Shown here one piece after another: positions 1 to 8,058 of a stretch of DNA of 33,256 nt. Positions within the stretch are counted from its first letter, which is position 1. Each line of letters opens with the position of its first letter. Below the pieces are notes generated by a model. It was not told the DNA's origin, did not search any database, and saw only the letters and a list, made by a program, of their open reading frames with translations. The position numbers and the translations under genes are program-made. The stretch is from NCBI GenBank assembly GCA_023415595.1, contig JAEZJW010000178.1, forward strand, positions 1 through 33,256, read 5' to 3'. Source of the DNA: Bacillota bacterium (GTDB lineage Bacteria > Bacillota > Clostridia > Lachnospirales > Lachnospiraceae).

Positions 1-351
1 GATGGAGAAGGTTCTGGCCATCAGGATGAACATGGTATCTACGGGAAGGATCAGCACCATCTCCAGATTTCCTTCCCGGACATGTCCCATGGTTGCCCAT
101 AGGATTCCGTGAAAGGTCATATCAGCAATCGCCATGGACATCGTAAATACCGATTGGATCAAAAGTACCTCATAAACTGTCCAGCCCTCAAAGCCGGCCC
201 CGGAACCATAGATCAGCAGCGTAATCAGTGGAAACAGGATGTCTCCCAGCAGCATGATGATACAGTTCAGAAGGAAATTCAGCCGGTAGGTCGAAGCTGC
301 CTGGAAAGCTACTTTGATACACTCTCTATAGATTAATAAATATCGCTTCAT
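1..351 (-). CDS. ABC-2 type transporter permease, C-terminus outside window
   Basis: Only the N-terminal 117 residues are visible; the gene runs off the left edge. The protein starts MKRYLLIYRECIKVAFQ and continues with hydrophobic segments (about residues 23-45 and 58-75, and a third near the edge), the pattern of an ABC-2 integral membrane protein, most like the DUF990/ABC2_membrane_6 group. The start ATG at 349-351 is preceded by GGAAAGGA 8-9 nt upstream. It lies 44-45 nt downstream of a second permease of the same type, so the two probably form a heterodimeric exporter. The ATP-binding subunit is not in view and may lie just outside the window. Substrate is unknown; a drug, lipid or peptide exporter is possible. 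Confidence 0.8.
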   Translation of the reverse strand, partial: MKRYLLIYRECIKVAFQAASTYRLNFLLNCIIMLLGDILFPLITLLIYGSGAGFEGWTVYEVLLIQSVFTMSMAIADMTFHGILWATMGHVREGNLEMVLILPVDTMFILMARTFSI

Positions 352-395
352 ATCATATAATTCCTTTCCAATGAAATGGCAGAGTTTAGTCAGCC

Positions 396-1214
396 TTACG
401 CTCCCACCCCGTTAAACCTCCGCATAGAGGCACGGTACAGAATCTCACTGAACATAATGGTGACCGCTACCGCAGCTCCCTGGATGCATACGATCTCAGG
501 GATGGACATCGTGACACCGGCGAGTTTAAAATCCCCGGTAAAAACCATGACCGGAACGAAGGACATATACGGGAAAGGCAGGAAAAACAATAGCTTCTGC
601 AAAGCCATAGGAAAAAACACCAATGGGATGAATACTCCGGAGAATACGCTGGACAGCAGATCAAACACTCTCCGGATTCCGGAGGACTGAGTAAACCAGA
701 ACGCTGACATTCCAAGGATATAGTGAACATAGAAGTTCATCAGAAATGCAAGGGCCACAGAAAGGATGGTCCATCCGAGGTTCTTCGGTACCATATCGAT
801 CCGAAACAGGAGTGTAAATATGAAATAGCAGGGGATGAACTCAAAGATAAGCCCCAATACCCTGTGCCCGAGCTTCTGAGAAAAAGCAAAGAACCTATGA
901 TGTATCGGCCGCAATGCAAAGGTCAGGAATTTTCCGGTCCGAATTAACATCTGCAGGTTCCAGTCCGCAAAATCCATCGTCAGATAACCGATCAGGGTCG
1001 AGGCACCGAAATAGGTAATCATCTGCGACAGCTCCATCCCGTTCAGCTCCGATCTGCCGCCATAAGCTGCTGTCCAGATGAAATACTGGACGATAAAATA
1101 TACCGGCCCCACGAAGATGGAAACCATGGTGTGGGTGCGGTAGGCACTCCACTCCTTATAGGTAACCACTGCAACCGCTTTCATAACCTCTAATTTATGT
1201 CGTAAGTACTTCAT
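396..1214 (-). CDS. ABC-2 type transporter permease
   Basis: A 272-residue integral membrane protein with about six hydrophobic segments (for example VSIFVGPVYFIVQYFIW, VALAFLMNFYVHYILGM and a C-terminal IVCIQGAAVAVTIMF). The motif DLLSSVFSGVFIPLVFFP is characteristic of ABC-2 permeases of the DUF990 type. I place the start at ATG 1212-1214 because GGGAGG lies 4-5 nt upstream; the in-frame TTG at 1226 has no good ribosome binding site. It is followed at short distance by a related permease truncated by the window edge, which suggests a two-permease ABC exporter. Substrate cannot be told from sequence. It lies downstream of the serine hydrolase gene, separated by a 42-nt hairpin. Confidence 0.85.
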   Translation of the reverse strand: MKYLRHKLEVMKAVAVVTYKEWSAYRTHTMVSIFVGPVYFIVQYFIWTAAYGGRSELNGMELSQMITYFGASTLIGYLTMDFADWNLQMLIRTGKFLTFALRPIHHRFFAFSQKLGHRVLGLIFEFIPCYFIFTLLFRIDMVPKNLGWTILSVALAFLMNFYVHYILGMSAFWFTQSSGIRRVFDLLSSVFSGVFIPLVFFPMALQKLLFFLPFPYMSFVPVMVFTGDFKLAGVTMSIPEIVCIQGAAVAVTIMFSEILYRASMRRFNGVGA

Positions 1215-1238
1215 AGTTCCTCCCAAAACAATGACAAG

Positions 1239-1280
1239 GAGCTTCCTGCCCGAAAGAAGCTTTCCGGCAAAAGGAAGCTC
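1239..1280 (-). terminator. Hairpin between hydrolase and permease genes
   Basis: GAGCTTCCT at 1239-1247 pairs with AGGAAGCTC at 1272-1280, and an inner GCCCGAAAG / CTTTCCGGC extends the stem with a bulge. In the minus direction it is followed by CTTGTCATTGTTTT, only moderately T-rich, so it may be a partial terminator or a processing/attenuation structure and not a strong stop. It sits between the stop of the hydrolase gene and the ribosome binding site of the permease. Confidence 0.5.
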
Positions 1281-1299
1281 GTATTGTATTAAACAGGAC

Positions 1300-2466
1300 T
1301 CAGATAAGTCCCGACCACATCACTGCAGCCGCATTATACAGCGGTTCCGGACACCATACATCATTAATAAAAGGAATGAACCAAGCCGTAACCAGCTTCT
1401 CCACCGGATCTATAATCAGGCAGCAGCCCCCGGCACCCTCATGGAAGAAGGTTCCTTTCGAATAGAGGCTTGCTTCGTTGTTACGCATGTCAGGTCCCAG
1501 TCCGTAGGCACGGTAGGGTCCACCTGCATTCCAGCAATAATCCTTAATATTTGGTCCTGTGTATAAGGTAGCCATCTTCTCAATGGCTTTTCTGCCTAGG
1601 ACACGGACTCCGTCTATGTAGCCGCCCTGCTGGAGCATCGTACCGAACCGGCACAGATCATATGCAGTGGAGAACATTGCTCCGCCGGTTCCGGGTATCT
1701 TCTTCCAGTAGCGGTCATCCTCATCCTCCTCATAGGTTCCGTCCATCACTGCCTTAACAAATTCCTCAGTTTTATCATTTACAATACATGCTCTGGACAA
1801 TAATTCCGGGTTATTTCTGTCAAAACCGGATTCCTTCATGCCACAGGGCTTCACGATGTGCTCCATGATATAATCATTGGCAAACTGACCGCTGACTCTG
1901 CTGATCACCTCACCAAGAACTACAAAGCCAAAGGAACAGTAACCCCACTCTTCACCAGGCTTCTTCCACATGCCGCTTTTTAAGGCTGCAGCGATCCAAT
2001 TCTCCGGTTTATCTGCCTCAATGAAGTGCCAAGGTGACTGGAAATATTTATTCGGAAAGCAGCCCGGATCCGGATGGAGCCCGGAGGTATGGGACAGAAG
2101 GTGCGCTACCGTAATCTCCTGGAAAGGAGGCTCGTTGAAATCCGGGATGATCTCCCCAACCTTCTGGTTTACCCTGAGCTTACCATCCTCCACCAGCTGC
2201 CAGATAGCAACCGAAGTAAACAGCTTCGTAATAGATGCTATCCTGAATATCATATCCGGCAGTGCTTCTCTGTTATCCTCCTCACGGTAGGATAATTTGC
2301 CAACTGCATTGTAGGCAAAACTCTTCCCATCCCTCACCATACAGTAGCTGGCACATTGAATCTTTTTCTTCGCCACCATATCCTCAAAGTGTCCTGTCAA
2401 AGCTTCTACTCTGGCAGGGTCATAGCCCACATCCTCGGGCTTATACGGTGTATTAATACTCTTCAT
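1300..2466 (-). CDS. Serine hydrolase, beta-lactamase (class C / penicillin-binding-like) family
   Basis: A 388-residue protein of the beta-lactamase-related (PF00144) family. The catalytic SxxK motif is S78-I-T-K81 in FRIASITKLF. The second motif, normally YxN, reads Y176-C-S in GYCSFGFVVLG. The third motif appears as HEGAGG near the C-terminus (GTFFHEGAGGCCLI). No signal peptide is visible, so the enzyme is probably cytoplasmic. Such proteins act as esterases, D-amino-acid amidases or peptidases; substrate cannot be assigned and antibiotic hydrolysis should not be assumed. The start at 2464-2466 is chosen because AAAGGGGG lies about 9 nt upstream; an earlier in-frame ATG at 2499 lacks this. 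A promoter-like sequence lies about 180 nt upstream. Confidence 0.85.
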   Translation of the reverse strand: MKSINTPYKPEDVGYDPARVEALTGHFEDMVAKKKIQCASYCMVRDGKSFAYNAVGKLSYREEDNREALPDMIFRIASITKLFTSVAIWQLVEDGKLRVNQKVGEIIPDFNEPPFQEITVAHLLSHTSGLHPDPGCFPNKYFQSPWHFIEADKPENWIAAALKSGMWKKPGEEWGYCSFGFVVLGEVISRVSGQFANDYIMEHIVKPCGMKESGFDRNNPELLSRACIVNDKTEEFVKAVMDGTYEEDEDDRYWKKIPGTGGAMFSTAYDLCRFGTMLQQGGYIDGVRVLGRKAIEKMATLYTGPNIKDYCWNAGGPYRAYGLGPDMRNNEASLYSKGTFFHEGAGGCCLIIDPVEKLVTAWFIPFINDVWCPEPLYNAAAVMWSGLI

Positions 2467-2649
2467 AGCAGTTCCCCCTTTTATAATATTTGTTTCCAAC
2501 GCTCTAACTCCGTATACTTACGAACCATCCCCATTATAACATTCAACTATTCCATGCAATGACTCTTATATGATTTATTTTTGCCCCACCTGCTACCATA
2601 CGGCACCAAATACCCACCTGCATGTACCTTGAATTTAATGTTATGCTAC

Positions 2650-2677
2650 ATTATACATCATATTCCGAATTTGTAAA
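2650..2677 (-). promoter_or_regulatory. Candidate sigma-A promoter for the serine hydrolase gene
   Basis: On the minus strand TTTACA (2672-2677) and TATAAT (2650-2655) are 16 bp apart. This gives a long leader of about 175 nt before the hydrolase ATG at 2466. The rest of the interval 2467-2780 is AT-rich and I see no gene in it. Confidence 0.45.
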
Positions 2678-2780
2678 TATTTATCTTCCCTTTATGGCAC
2701 GATCTCCATAATTATAAACGTATTTCCTACACCTCACATAACCTTCGCTCCAAGCATATATTTTAGTGGGGTGATAAAAC

Positions 2781-2984
2781 ATGGATGAATGTGAACTGCT
2801 GTCTTTTGTTACAGCCATAGCCTGTACGATTGCAAGAAATTGTCCCGAAGATGAGATTACCATGCTGGCCGCTATATTTACACAGCTTGGAGATTCTCTT
2901 GCAACAGTATTGGCCAAAAGATCGCTTAATGATACCGGTAAAGATAAGGCCTCAGATGATAAAGGCGTTGCAGAAGTTTTATAA
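2781..2984 (+). CDS. DUF6774-like small protein
   Basis: A 67-residue protein starting MDECELLSFVTAIACTIARN. It resembles a small family common in Lachnospiraceae (DUF6774), recognisable by the CEL.SFVTA.AC.IA pattern and by MLAAIFTQLGDSLATVLA. The central part is predicted to form two amphipathic helices. The last 18 residues are charged and probably flexible. GGGGTGAT precedes the ATG by 5-6 nt. Function is unknown. It is the first gene before the TSCPD and murG genes, with a gap of about 110 nt. Confidence 0.7.
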   Translation: MDECELLSFVTAIACTIARNCPEDEITMLAAIFTQLGDSLATVLAKRSLNDTGKDKASDDKGVAEVL

Positions 2985-3033
2985 GATAACTTCACAAATA
3001 AATCATTTGCAAAAAACACATAGGTGAGATAAA

Positions 3034-3141
3034 ATGAACTCGGTTATGGAATATAATCCGGTACCAACGCAGGTCATAGGAGGATTAGCTAATTATGGTA
3101 TACAAGACATCCGGGGTATGCAGCAGCGAAATCAAATTTGA
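3034..3141 (+). CDS. Possible 35-codon leader ORF overlapping the TSCPD gene start
   Basis: An ATG at 3034, preceded by AGGTGAG about 5 nt upstream, opens a 35-codon frame (MNSVMEYNPVPTQVIGG...) that stops at 3139-3141, inside the TSCPD gene and in another frame. It covers the TSCPD gene's AGGAGG and ATG. It could be a translated leader that affects access to the downstream start, or simply chance. No family is recognised. Confidence 0.25.
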   Translation: MNSVMEYNPVPTQVIGGLANYGIQDIRGMQQRNQI

Positions 3142-3346
3142 GATAGATGAACAAAATGATACCATCAAATCTGTCAGCTTTAAGAACGGCTGTGCAGGAA
3201 ATGCCTTCGGTCTTTCCAAGCTATTAATCGGTATGAAGGTGGATGATGTTATCAGCAGGCTGGAGGGTACCCCTTGCGGTTTTAAAAGTACCTCCTGTCC
3301 GGACCAGTTAGCCAAGGCATTAAAGAAATGGAGGTCACTAGAGTGA
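3095..3346 (+). CDS. TSCPD domain-containing protein (TIGR03905 type)
   Basis: An 83-residue protein with the family signature TSCPDQLAKAL at residues 68-78 and the earlier motif FKNGCAGNAFGLSKLL. This short single-domain form matches the TIGR03905 group, whose role is not established; the same domain occurs at the C-terminus of some ribonucleotide reductases and may bind metal through its cysteines (C9, C33, C57, C69). An AGGAGG lies about 11 nt before the ATG, a long spacing. The stop TGA overlaps the GTG of murG (GTGA at 3343-3346), so the two are probably translationally coupled. Confidence 0.8.
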   Translation: MVYKTSGVCSSEIKFEIDEQNDTIKSVSFKNGCAGNAFGLSKLLIGMKVDDVISRLEGTPCGFKSTSCPDQLAKALKKWRSLE

Positions 3347-4401
3347 AACGTATCGTATTAACGGGCGGAGGAACAGCCGGCCATGTCACACCCTGTATTG
3401 CCTTACTTCCGGGGCTGAAAGAGGAAGGCTACGACATCCATTATATTGGCTCCCAAAACGGGATTGAACGTAAACTGATCGAAGAATTGGGAGTTCCTTA
3501 CTATGGAATATCCTCAGGTAAGCTAAGGAGATATTTTGATCCAAAGAACTTTTCAGATCCCTTTAAGGTTATGAAGGGTTATTTGCAAGCGAAAAAGCTT
3601 CTGAAGAAATTAAAGCCGGATGTTGTATTCTCAAAGGGTGGCTTCGTAACAGTACCGGTAGTTCTGGCCGCCAAGAAGGTTAAGATCCCGGCCATCATCC
3701 ATGAATCCGATATGACACCCGGCCTGGCGAACAAATTAGCCATCCCAGCCGCTAAAAAGGTCTGTGCTAATTTTCCCGAAACCCTGAAATATCTTCCCCC
3801 GGAAAAGGCTGTACTGACAGGAACCCCGATACGGAAGGAACTGTTCTCGGGAAATAAGCTTAGTGGTCTTGATTTTTGCGGATTTACTGCAAATAAACCT
3901 GTTATCCTGATTATCGGAGGGAGTACCGGATCCAGAGTCATTAATGAAGTGATTCGAGGCATGCTTCCAACCCTGTTACGGGATTATCAGATCATCCATC
4001 TCTGTGGGAAAGATAATCTGGAGGATAAGCTGTCGAATTTAGAGAGTTATGTTCAATTTGAATATATTAAGAAAGAACTCAGTGACTTATTCGCTGCTGC
4101 CGACCTGGTCATTTCCCGTGCCGGAGCGAATGCAATCTGTGAGCTTCTGGCTCTAAGAAAGCCAAATATCCTGATTCCGCTGTCCTTAAAATCCAGCCGC
4201 GGTGACCAGATCTTAAATGCTGAGTCCTTCGAGCGGCAAGGCTATTCCTATGTACTTACGGAAGAGGAACTGAGTGTGTCCAGCCTTCTGCAGGCGATTG
4301 GGGATGTGATGGGGAATAGGAATAAGTATATAGAGGCCATGAATCAAAGCGAGCTGAATAATTCTATCGGCACTATTATAGGATTAATCAAGGAGTGCTG
4401 A
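3343..4401 (+). CDS. murG: UDP-GlcNAc:undecaprenyl-PP-MurNAc-pentapeptide GlcNAc transferase
   Basis: The enzyme adds GlcNAc to lipid I to make lipid II, at the inner face of the membrane, in peptidoglycan synthesis. The N-terminal glycine-rich loop is LTGGGTAGHV; HESDMTPGLANK, the second glycine loop IIGGSTGSR, and the donor-binding SRAGANAICELLALRKPNILIPL follow in the family order. The length, 352 residues, fits. I chose GTG at 3343 because GGAGG lies 8 nt upstream and the codon overlaps the TSCPD stop by 4 nt; an in-frame ATG at 3328 would add five residues but has poorer spacing. The gene lies outside any division/cell-wall cluster, which is usual for this MurG subgroup in clostridia; a second murG may exist elsewhere. 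Confidence 0.92.
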   Translation: MKRIVLTGGGTAGHVTPCIALLPGLKEEGYDIHYIGSQNGIERKLIEELGVPYYGISSGKLRRYFDPKNFSDPFKVMKGYLQAKKLLKKLKPDVVFSKGGFVTVPVVLAAKKVKIPAIIHESDMTPGLANKLAIPAAKKVCANFPETLKYLPPEKAVLTGTPIRKELFSGNKLSGLDFCGFTANKPVILIIGGSTGSRVINEVIRGMLPTLLRDYQIIHLCGKDNLEDKLSNLESYVQFEYIKKELSDLFAAADLVISRAGANAICELLALRKPNILIPLSLKSSRGDQILNAESFERQGYSYVLTEEELSVSSLLQAIGDVMGNRNKYIEAMNQSELNNSIGTIIGLIKEC

Positions 4402-4419
4402 TCCGGTCTACATAAATAT

Positions 4420-4474
4420 AAGGCTATCCCCGCGCAAGGTGCATTCTGTTGACACCAGCCTCCGGAATAGCCTT
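4420..4474. terminator. Bidirectional terminator between murG and the HIT gene
   Basis: AAGGCTATCCC near 4420-4430 pairs with GGAATAGCCTT at 4464-4474, and GGTG/CACC forms an inner stem. In the plus direction it is followed by TACTTTATTATTTCTT. The two flanking genes converge here. Confidence 0.65.
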
Positions 4475-4517
4475 TACTTTATTATTTCTTATACTAACTT
4501 CTTTGATGTGCGTTGGA

Positions 4518-4934
4518 TTATTTTATCTTGTCCGCAATTGCCTTCGCAACCTTCGCTGCATCACCATCGGCATACCTTCCCTGGATCCAGGTTATTTCAA
4601 CCTGGTCCTCCTGAAACCTGGGAATCAGATGTATATGAAAATGGAATACGGTCTGCCCGGAGGCTTCCCCGTTATTCTGGAGAAGATTCATTCCGTCAAA
4701 GCCCAGCTCTTCCTTCATGGCAAGTGCTACCTTCTTAGCCACCAGAAGTGCCTTAGAAGCAAGCTCATCCTCCAGTTCAAAGAGATTCTCAAAGTGTTTT
4801 TTAGCTAGAAGGATGGCATGTCCCTTTGCAGCCGGGGAAATATCCATGATCACCTTAAAATCCCCATCCTCATAGATGGTGTCAGAGGGTATCTTACCCT
4901 CAATGATTTTACAAAAAATACAGTTATCGTTCAT
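4518..4934 (-). CDS. HIT family (histidine triad) protein
   Basis: A 138-residue HIT protein, a nucleotide-binding hydrolase/transferase family that acts on nucleoside phosphoramidates and dinucleotides. The N-terminal CIFCKIIEGKIPS and the triad H98-F-H100-I-H102-LIPR are clear. Its length is that of the Hit/HinT subfamily. The true start is ATG 4932-4934, with AAAGGAG 6 nt upstream; the open frame extends further upstream to 5078 but that segment has no HIT similarity and covers the divergent promoter. It is cytoplasmic and monocistronic, convergent with murG and divergent from a histidine kinase. Confidence 0.93.
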   Translation of the reverse strand: MNDNCIFCKIIEGKIPSDTIYEDGDFKVIMDISPAAKGHAILLAKKHFENLFELEDELASKALLVAKKVALAMKEELGFDGMNLLQNNGEASGQTVFHFHIHLIPRFQEDQVEITWIQGRYADGDAAKVAKAIADKIK

Positions 4935-5028
4935 AAAAAACTCCTTTCCGCCCACGAATTCGGGTGTCAGCACAATTAGCCGTGTGACCATCTGTCTTCC
5001 GCTGTCGATTGTTGTATTACACTTAACA

Positions 5029-5057
5029 TTGCAAAATTTTCCATAATTTGATACTAT
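5029..5057 (+). promoter_or_regulatory. Sigma-A promoter of the histidine kinase gene
   Basis: TTGCAA (5029-5034) and TACTAT (5052-5057) are separated by exactly 17 bp, about 35 nt before the kinase ATG. Confidence 0.6.
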
Positions 5058-5093
5058 CATTTTATCGAATGCGTTCATAAAGGGGGTATTACC

Positions 5094-5846
5094 ATGTTAT
5101 CTGAAACAGATCAAGATTCGCTTGCCTCTCTGGTCAAAGAGAATCCCGCACTGGAAGCTGTCCTTCAGAACATCGCCGATGATTATAAACGTACCACATC
5201 CATGTTCATCCATGAGCTGCGCAATCCTCTGTCCTTAATGAAGGGCACCCTTCAATACATAGAAACCAAGCATCCGGAAACAAAGGAATTCAAATACTGG
5301 GAACAGCTTCAGGACCTGGTGCAGGATATGGAGGTCATGATGGCCGATGCCTCTCAGCTGAACACCGGTAACAGTGTTAATAAGGCAAATCATAATCTTT
5401 TAATTCTGCTTGGCAATACCGTTAATAATTTTATGCCTCAGGCTGCAGAGCAGCAGATTGACCTGAATCTGGAATGCGAGGATCATTGTGAGGAGTATTT
5501 CTATACCTACTCCTGTGATGCCATTAAACTCAAACAGGTATTTTCCAACCTGATTAAAAATGCTTTTGAAGCCACTTCACCGGGTAATTTCATCCGAGTC
5601 ACCTTAAAGTATCTGCCCGGGGATGAGCAAAGTCTTCCCAAGCTCTCCATCCGGATCAGTAATAACGGAATTCCCATCCCGGAGGATGAGATTGACAAGA
5701 TCTTCGTACCCTTTGTCACCTATAAAAAGGGAGGTACCGGGGTCGGACTGGCTGTGTCCAAGAAGATCATTGAATTACATTATGGCTCGATCAGTGTCAG
5801 CTCTGATCAGGAACTGACCAGCTTTACGGTCCTTCTTCCTCTCTGA
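5094..5846 (+). CDS. Orphan cytoplasmic sensor histidine kinase
   Basis: A 250-residue two-component kinase with no membrane segment. The HisKA H-box is FIHELRNPLSLMKG with phospho-acceptor H40; the HATPase domain carries the N-box QVFSNLIKNAFEAT (N156), a G1-like box SNNGIPIPEDEIDKIF and G2 GGTGVGLAVSKK. There is only about 30 residues before the H-box, so no sensor domain of its own; it must respond to a partner protein or act in a relay such as the one feeding Spo0A (inference). No response regulator is adjacent. AAAGGGGG precedes ATG 5094 by about 8 nt. The 3' end is only 9 nt from the convergent flavoprotein gene, with no room for a terminator. Confidence 0.88.
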   Translation: MLSETDQDSLASLVKENPALEAVLQNIADDYKRTTSMFIHELRNPLSLMKGTLQYIETKHPETKEFKYWEQLQDLVQDMEVMMADASQLNTGNSVNKANHNLLILLGNTVNNFMPQAAEQQIDLNLECEDHCEEYFYTYSCDAIKLKQVFSNLIKNAFEATSPGNFIRVTLKYLPGDEQSLPKLSIRISNNGIPIPEDEIDKIFVPFVTYKKGGTGVGLAVSKKIIELHYGSISVSSDQELTSFTVLLPL

Positions 5847-5855
5847 ACCGAGTGC

Positions 5856-6857
5856 TTATAGTATATTAAACTGAAATACCTGGTCAAAGGTACGGAGTGT
5901 TTTAAAGTTACCCTTGGCTGTCAGCTCACTGGACATAAAGGCGCCTTGGAAGGTAATCCTTCCAAGCACCAGCCGGGTCATGACATTATGGGAGGTCTTT
6001 GGGATTACATCCGCATCCGGCTTTTCCCCGTAATAGCATTTTAAGTGCTTATTATTTATCTCTACCACTAAGGTCTTCTTCGTATCCGTCATCGTTATTG
6101 CATAGGTAGCCACGAAGTCCTCAATCGGGTGGAAATTGTCCTTCAGGTTCTTGATAAACTCCTGTCCGGTTTCCCCGTCCCCGCTGTCCAGCTTCTCCTT
6201 ATACATCTGGGTCAGCTCTTCGATATCTTCCTTCTGCTTCTTCACATAAGCATCATCCGAAACATACATGGACAGCTGCTCACTCTCCTGAGGAGTCAAT
6301 ACGATCGGGCTGCTGTTCAGAAGGTTCTGCTTCACTGCAGCATTACTCATCGGCAGCATCCTTCGCTTCTGGTTGATGATCCGGTAGAAGGATTCTGCTT
6401 TATCCTCAATACTCTTCCTATATTCCGGGTTCGTCTCAAATTCGATATGATCCTCCACATAGGCACAGATGCCGTAATAAGGGGGGATTCCACCAAGCAT
6501 CTCCCACGCCTTCACTAAGGTCAGCTCGGCATCTCTCTCACCATAGGTGGTCGCCATTACGATCGGCAGCATGTATAGTTTACTGATCTTATCCTTATCA
6601 CCGTAAAGCCAGCAGGAGTCTAAAAATTGCTGCATCAGGCCACCGATACCGAACCATTCCACCGAAGCGGCAAGAATGACCCCATCCGCTTCCTTTAATG
6701 TCTTCGGGAGCATAGCTATCGTATTCTTCTCTTCATAAAGGTTGTATCTGGTAACATGGACTCTGAGCTCCTCCAGAACAGCTGTCAGCTTACTGATGAC
6801 ATAGAGCGTCGGATCCTCAATCAGTCCCCTTCCACCATAATAAATATTAACCTTCAT
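5856..6857 (-). CDS. Flavodoxin-like NAD(P)H oxidoreductase fused to an SCP2-like domain
   Basis: A 333-residue protein. Residues 1 to about 170 resemble NAD(P)H-dependent FMN reductases/flavodoxin-fold proteins (MKVNIYYGGRG, a strand and phosphate-loop-like start; ADGVILAASVEWFGIGGLMQQFLD; LPIVMATTYGERDAE). After a charged helical linker (about 200-230), residues 235-333 resemble a sterol carrier protein-2 domain (TYAITMTDTKKTLVVEINNKHLKCYYG, then VIPKTSHNVMTRLVLGRITFQGAFMSSELTAKGNFKTLRTFDQVF). This pairing suggests a redox enzyme holding a hydrophobic ligand, which is inference. GGAGGAG precedes the ATG. It lies 20 nt downstream of the rhomboid gene, so the two are likely cotranscribed. Confidence 0.75.
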   Translation of the reverse strand: MKVNIYYGGRGLIEDPTLYVISKLTAVLEELRVHVTRYNLYEEKNTIAMLPKTLKEADGVILAASVEWFGIGGLMQQFLDSCWLYGDKDKISKLYMLPIVMATTYGERDAELTLVKAWEMLGGIPPYYGICAYVEDHIEFETNPEYRKSIEDKAESFYRIINQKRRMLPMSNAAVKQNLLNSSPIVLTPQESEQLSMYVSDDAYVKKQKEDIEELTQMYKEKLDSGDGETGQEFIKNLKDNFHPIEDFVATYAITMTDTKKTLVVEINNKHLKCYYGEKPDADVIPKTSHNVMTRLVLGRITFQGAFMSSELTAKGNFKTLRTFDQVFQFNIL

Positions 6858-6877
6858 ATTATCTCCTCCCGTATCCC

Positions 6878-7960
6878 TTATATGGGTGTAGCTTCTTTCG
6901 TCTTTTTCTTACGATACATCAGGATGGCCAACAGAATACCTCCGATAAACCCACCAACATGTGCCGCATTATCGATTTCTGAAGCGGCTATTCCGCCATA
7001 GAGGCTGATGGCTGCAAATAAGATAATCTGTCTTCCGTTTAAATCCTCCAGCCTTCCCCTATTTACAATAATGATATAGGTCATCGCCCCGACGATACCA
7101 AAGATGGCTCCGGAGGCTCCGATGGAGTAAACATTATCTTCCTTTATCATATTATAACTGATGGACGTTATCCCTGCAATCATTCCTGATCCAAAATAAA
7201 TAAGCAGATACTTAAACTTCCCGGCAGCCCGTTCCAGATTGTCTCCGACAAAGAATGCCACAATCATATTATTGAGCAGGTGCTCCAAATCGGAGTGCAG
7301 GAACATAGCGGTCAGGATACGGTAGAATTCCCCTTTCTCCTTTACCTCATACCAGTTCAATGAACCTCTGGCCATAATCTCCTCGGTACTTCCGAAGATT
7401 CCCGTGTAATGGACCAGAAAATGAATTAATATATTTAACGCGATCAAAGCGGTATTGAACAGGGTAATCCAATCGGATCTATGGCGATTTGGTCCCGTTC
7501 TCCCATGGCCTGCTGAATTGCCGTCGGTATAAGGGTGGAACTCCATCTCCGTGATCAGATCCTCCTTTTCCAGCAGCTCCTCCAGATCCTTCTTAAGGCC
7601 CATATAATCCGGTATCTGGTTTTCGTAGATCATAAGGCGCCTGTAGGTCAAATCAATGATCCAATGATTATCCTGATCCAGACAATATTTCTTCGCCCTG
7701 TCAGGGTCCTCCGTCATAATCAAGCTTAACAGACGTACCTCCTGAAACCCGTTAGCAAGGAACTTATCCTTAATATTACCCAGAATTCTTCCGTATTCCT
7801 GGGCCGGCAGCTCATCCCCCGAGGGAGCATGGAATAGTATCATGATGTCCGCATCTAAATTAACCTGCCGGTAGAACAGAAAAACCCCGTTCATGTTAAT
7901 ATCCAGCATGATAAAGTCCCTTATTCGCAATTGATACATCAGCCCATCAATGATTCTCAT
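6878..7960 (-). CDS. Rhomboid family intramembrane serine protease with long cytosolic N-terminus
   Basis: A 360-residue protein. Residues 165-350 form the six-helix rhomboid core. The catalytic serine is S283 in GASGAIFGIVGA and its partner is H334 in AAHVGGFIGG; the helix-2 motif is HSDLEHLLNNM (H227, N230/N231). The first 160 residues are soluble (VFLFYRQVNLDADIMILFH..., with DNHWIIDLTYRRLMIYENQ), a domain seen ahead of the membrane core in some clostridial rhomboids; I cannot name its function. AAGGA lies 7 nt before the ATG. It is followed closely by the flavoprotein gene and lies 98 nt downstream of glpK with no obvious terminator between them. Substrates are unknown. Confidence 0.9.
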   Translation of the reverse strand: MRIIDGLMYQLRIRDFIMLDINMNGVFLFYRQVNLDADIMILFHAPSGDELPAQEYGRILGNIKDKFLANGFQEVRLLSLIMTEDPDRAKKYCLDQDNHWIIDLTYRRLMIYENQIPDYMGLKKDLEELLEKEDLITEMEFHPYTDGNSAGHGRTGPNRHRSDWITLFNTALIALNILIHFLVHYTGIFGSTEEIMARGSLNWYEVKEKGEFYRILTAMFLHSDLEHLLNNMIVAFFVGDNLERAAGKFKYLLIYFGSGMIAGITSISYNMIKEDNVYSIGASGAIFGIVGAMTYIIIVNRGRLEDLNGRQIILFAAISLYGGIAASEIDNAAHVGGFIGGILLAILMYRKKKTKEATPI

Positions 7961-8058
7961 CTATTCGTCCTTATCTCATATCATCTTGAACACATATTTC
8001 CAAGTATAAATATTTCATTTCACATTCATTGCTTAACCTTGAATTTATCGGGGTATTT

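Noticed and set aside
376..947. Plus-strand frames opposite the ABC permease
   Set aside because: They lie antisense to a membrane protein gene with clear ABC-2 features and are not protein-like.
1300..2466. Antibiotic-resistance beta-lactamase
   Set aside because: No signal peptide and non-canonical second and third motifs (YCS, HEGAGG) favour an esterase or amidase-like relative.
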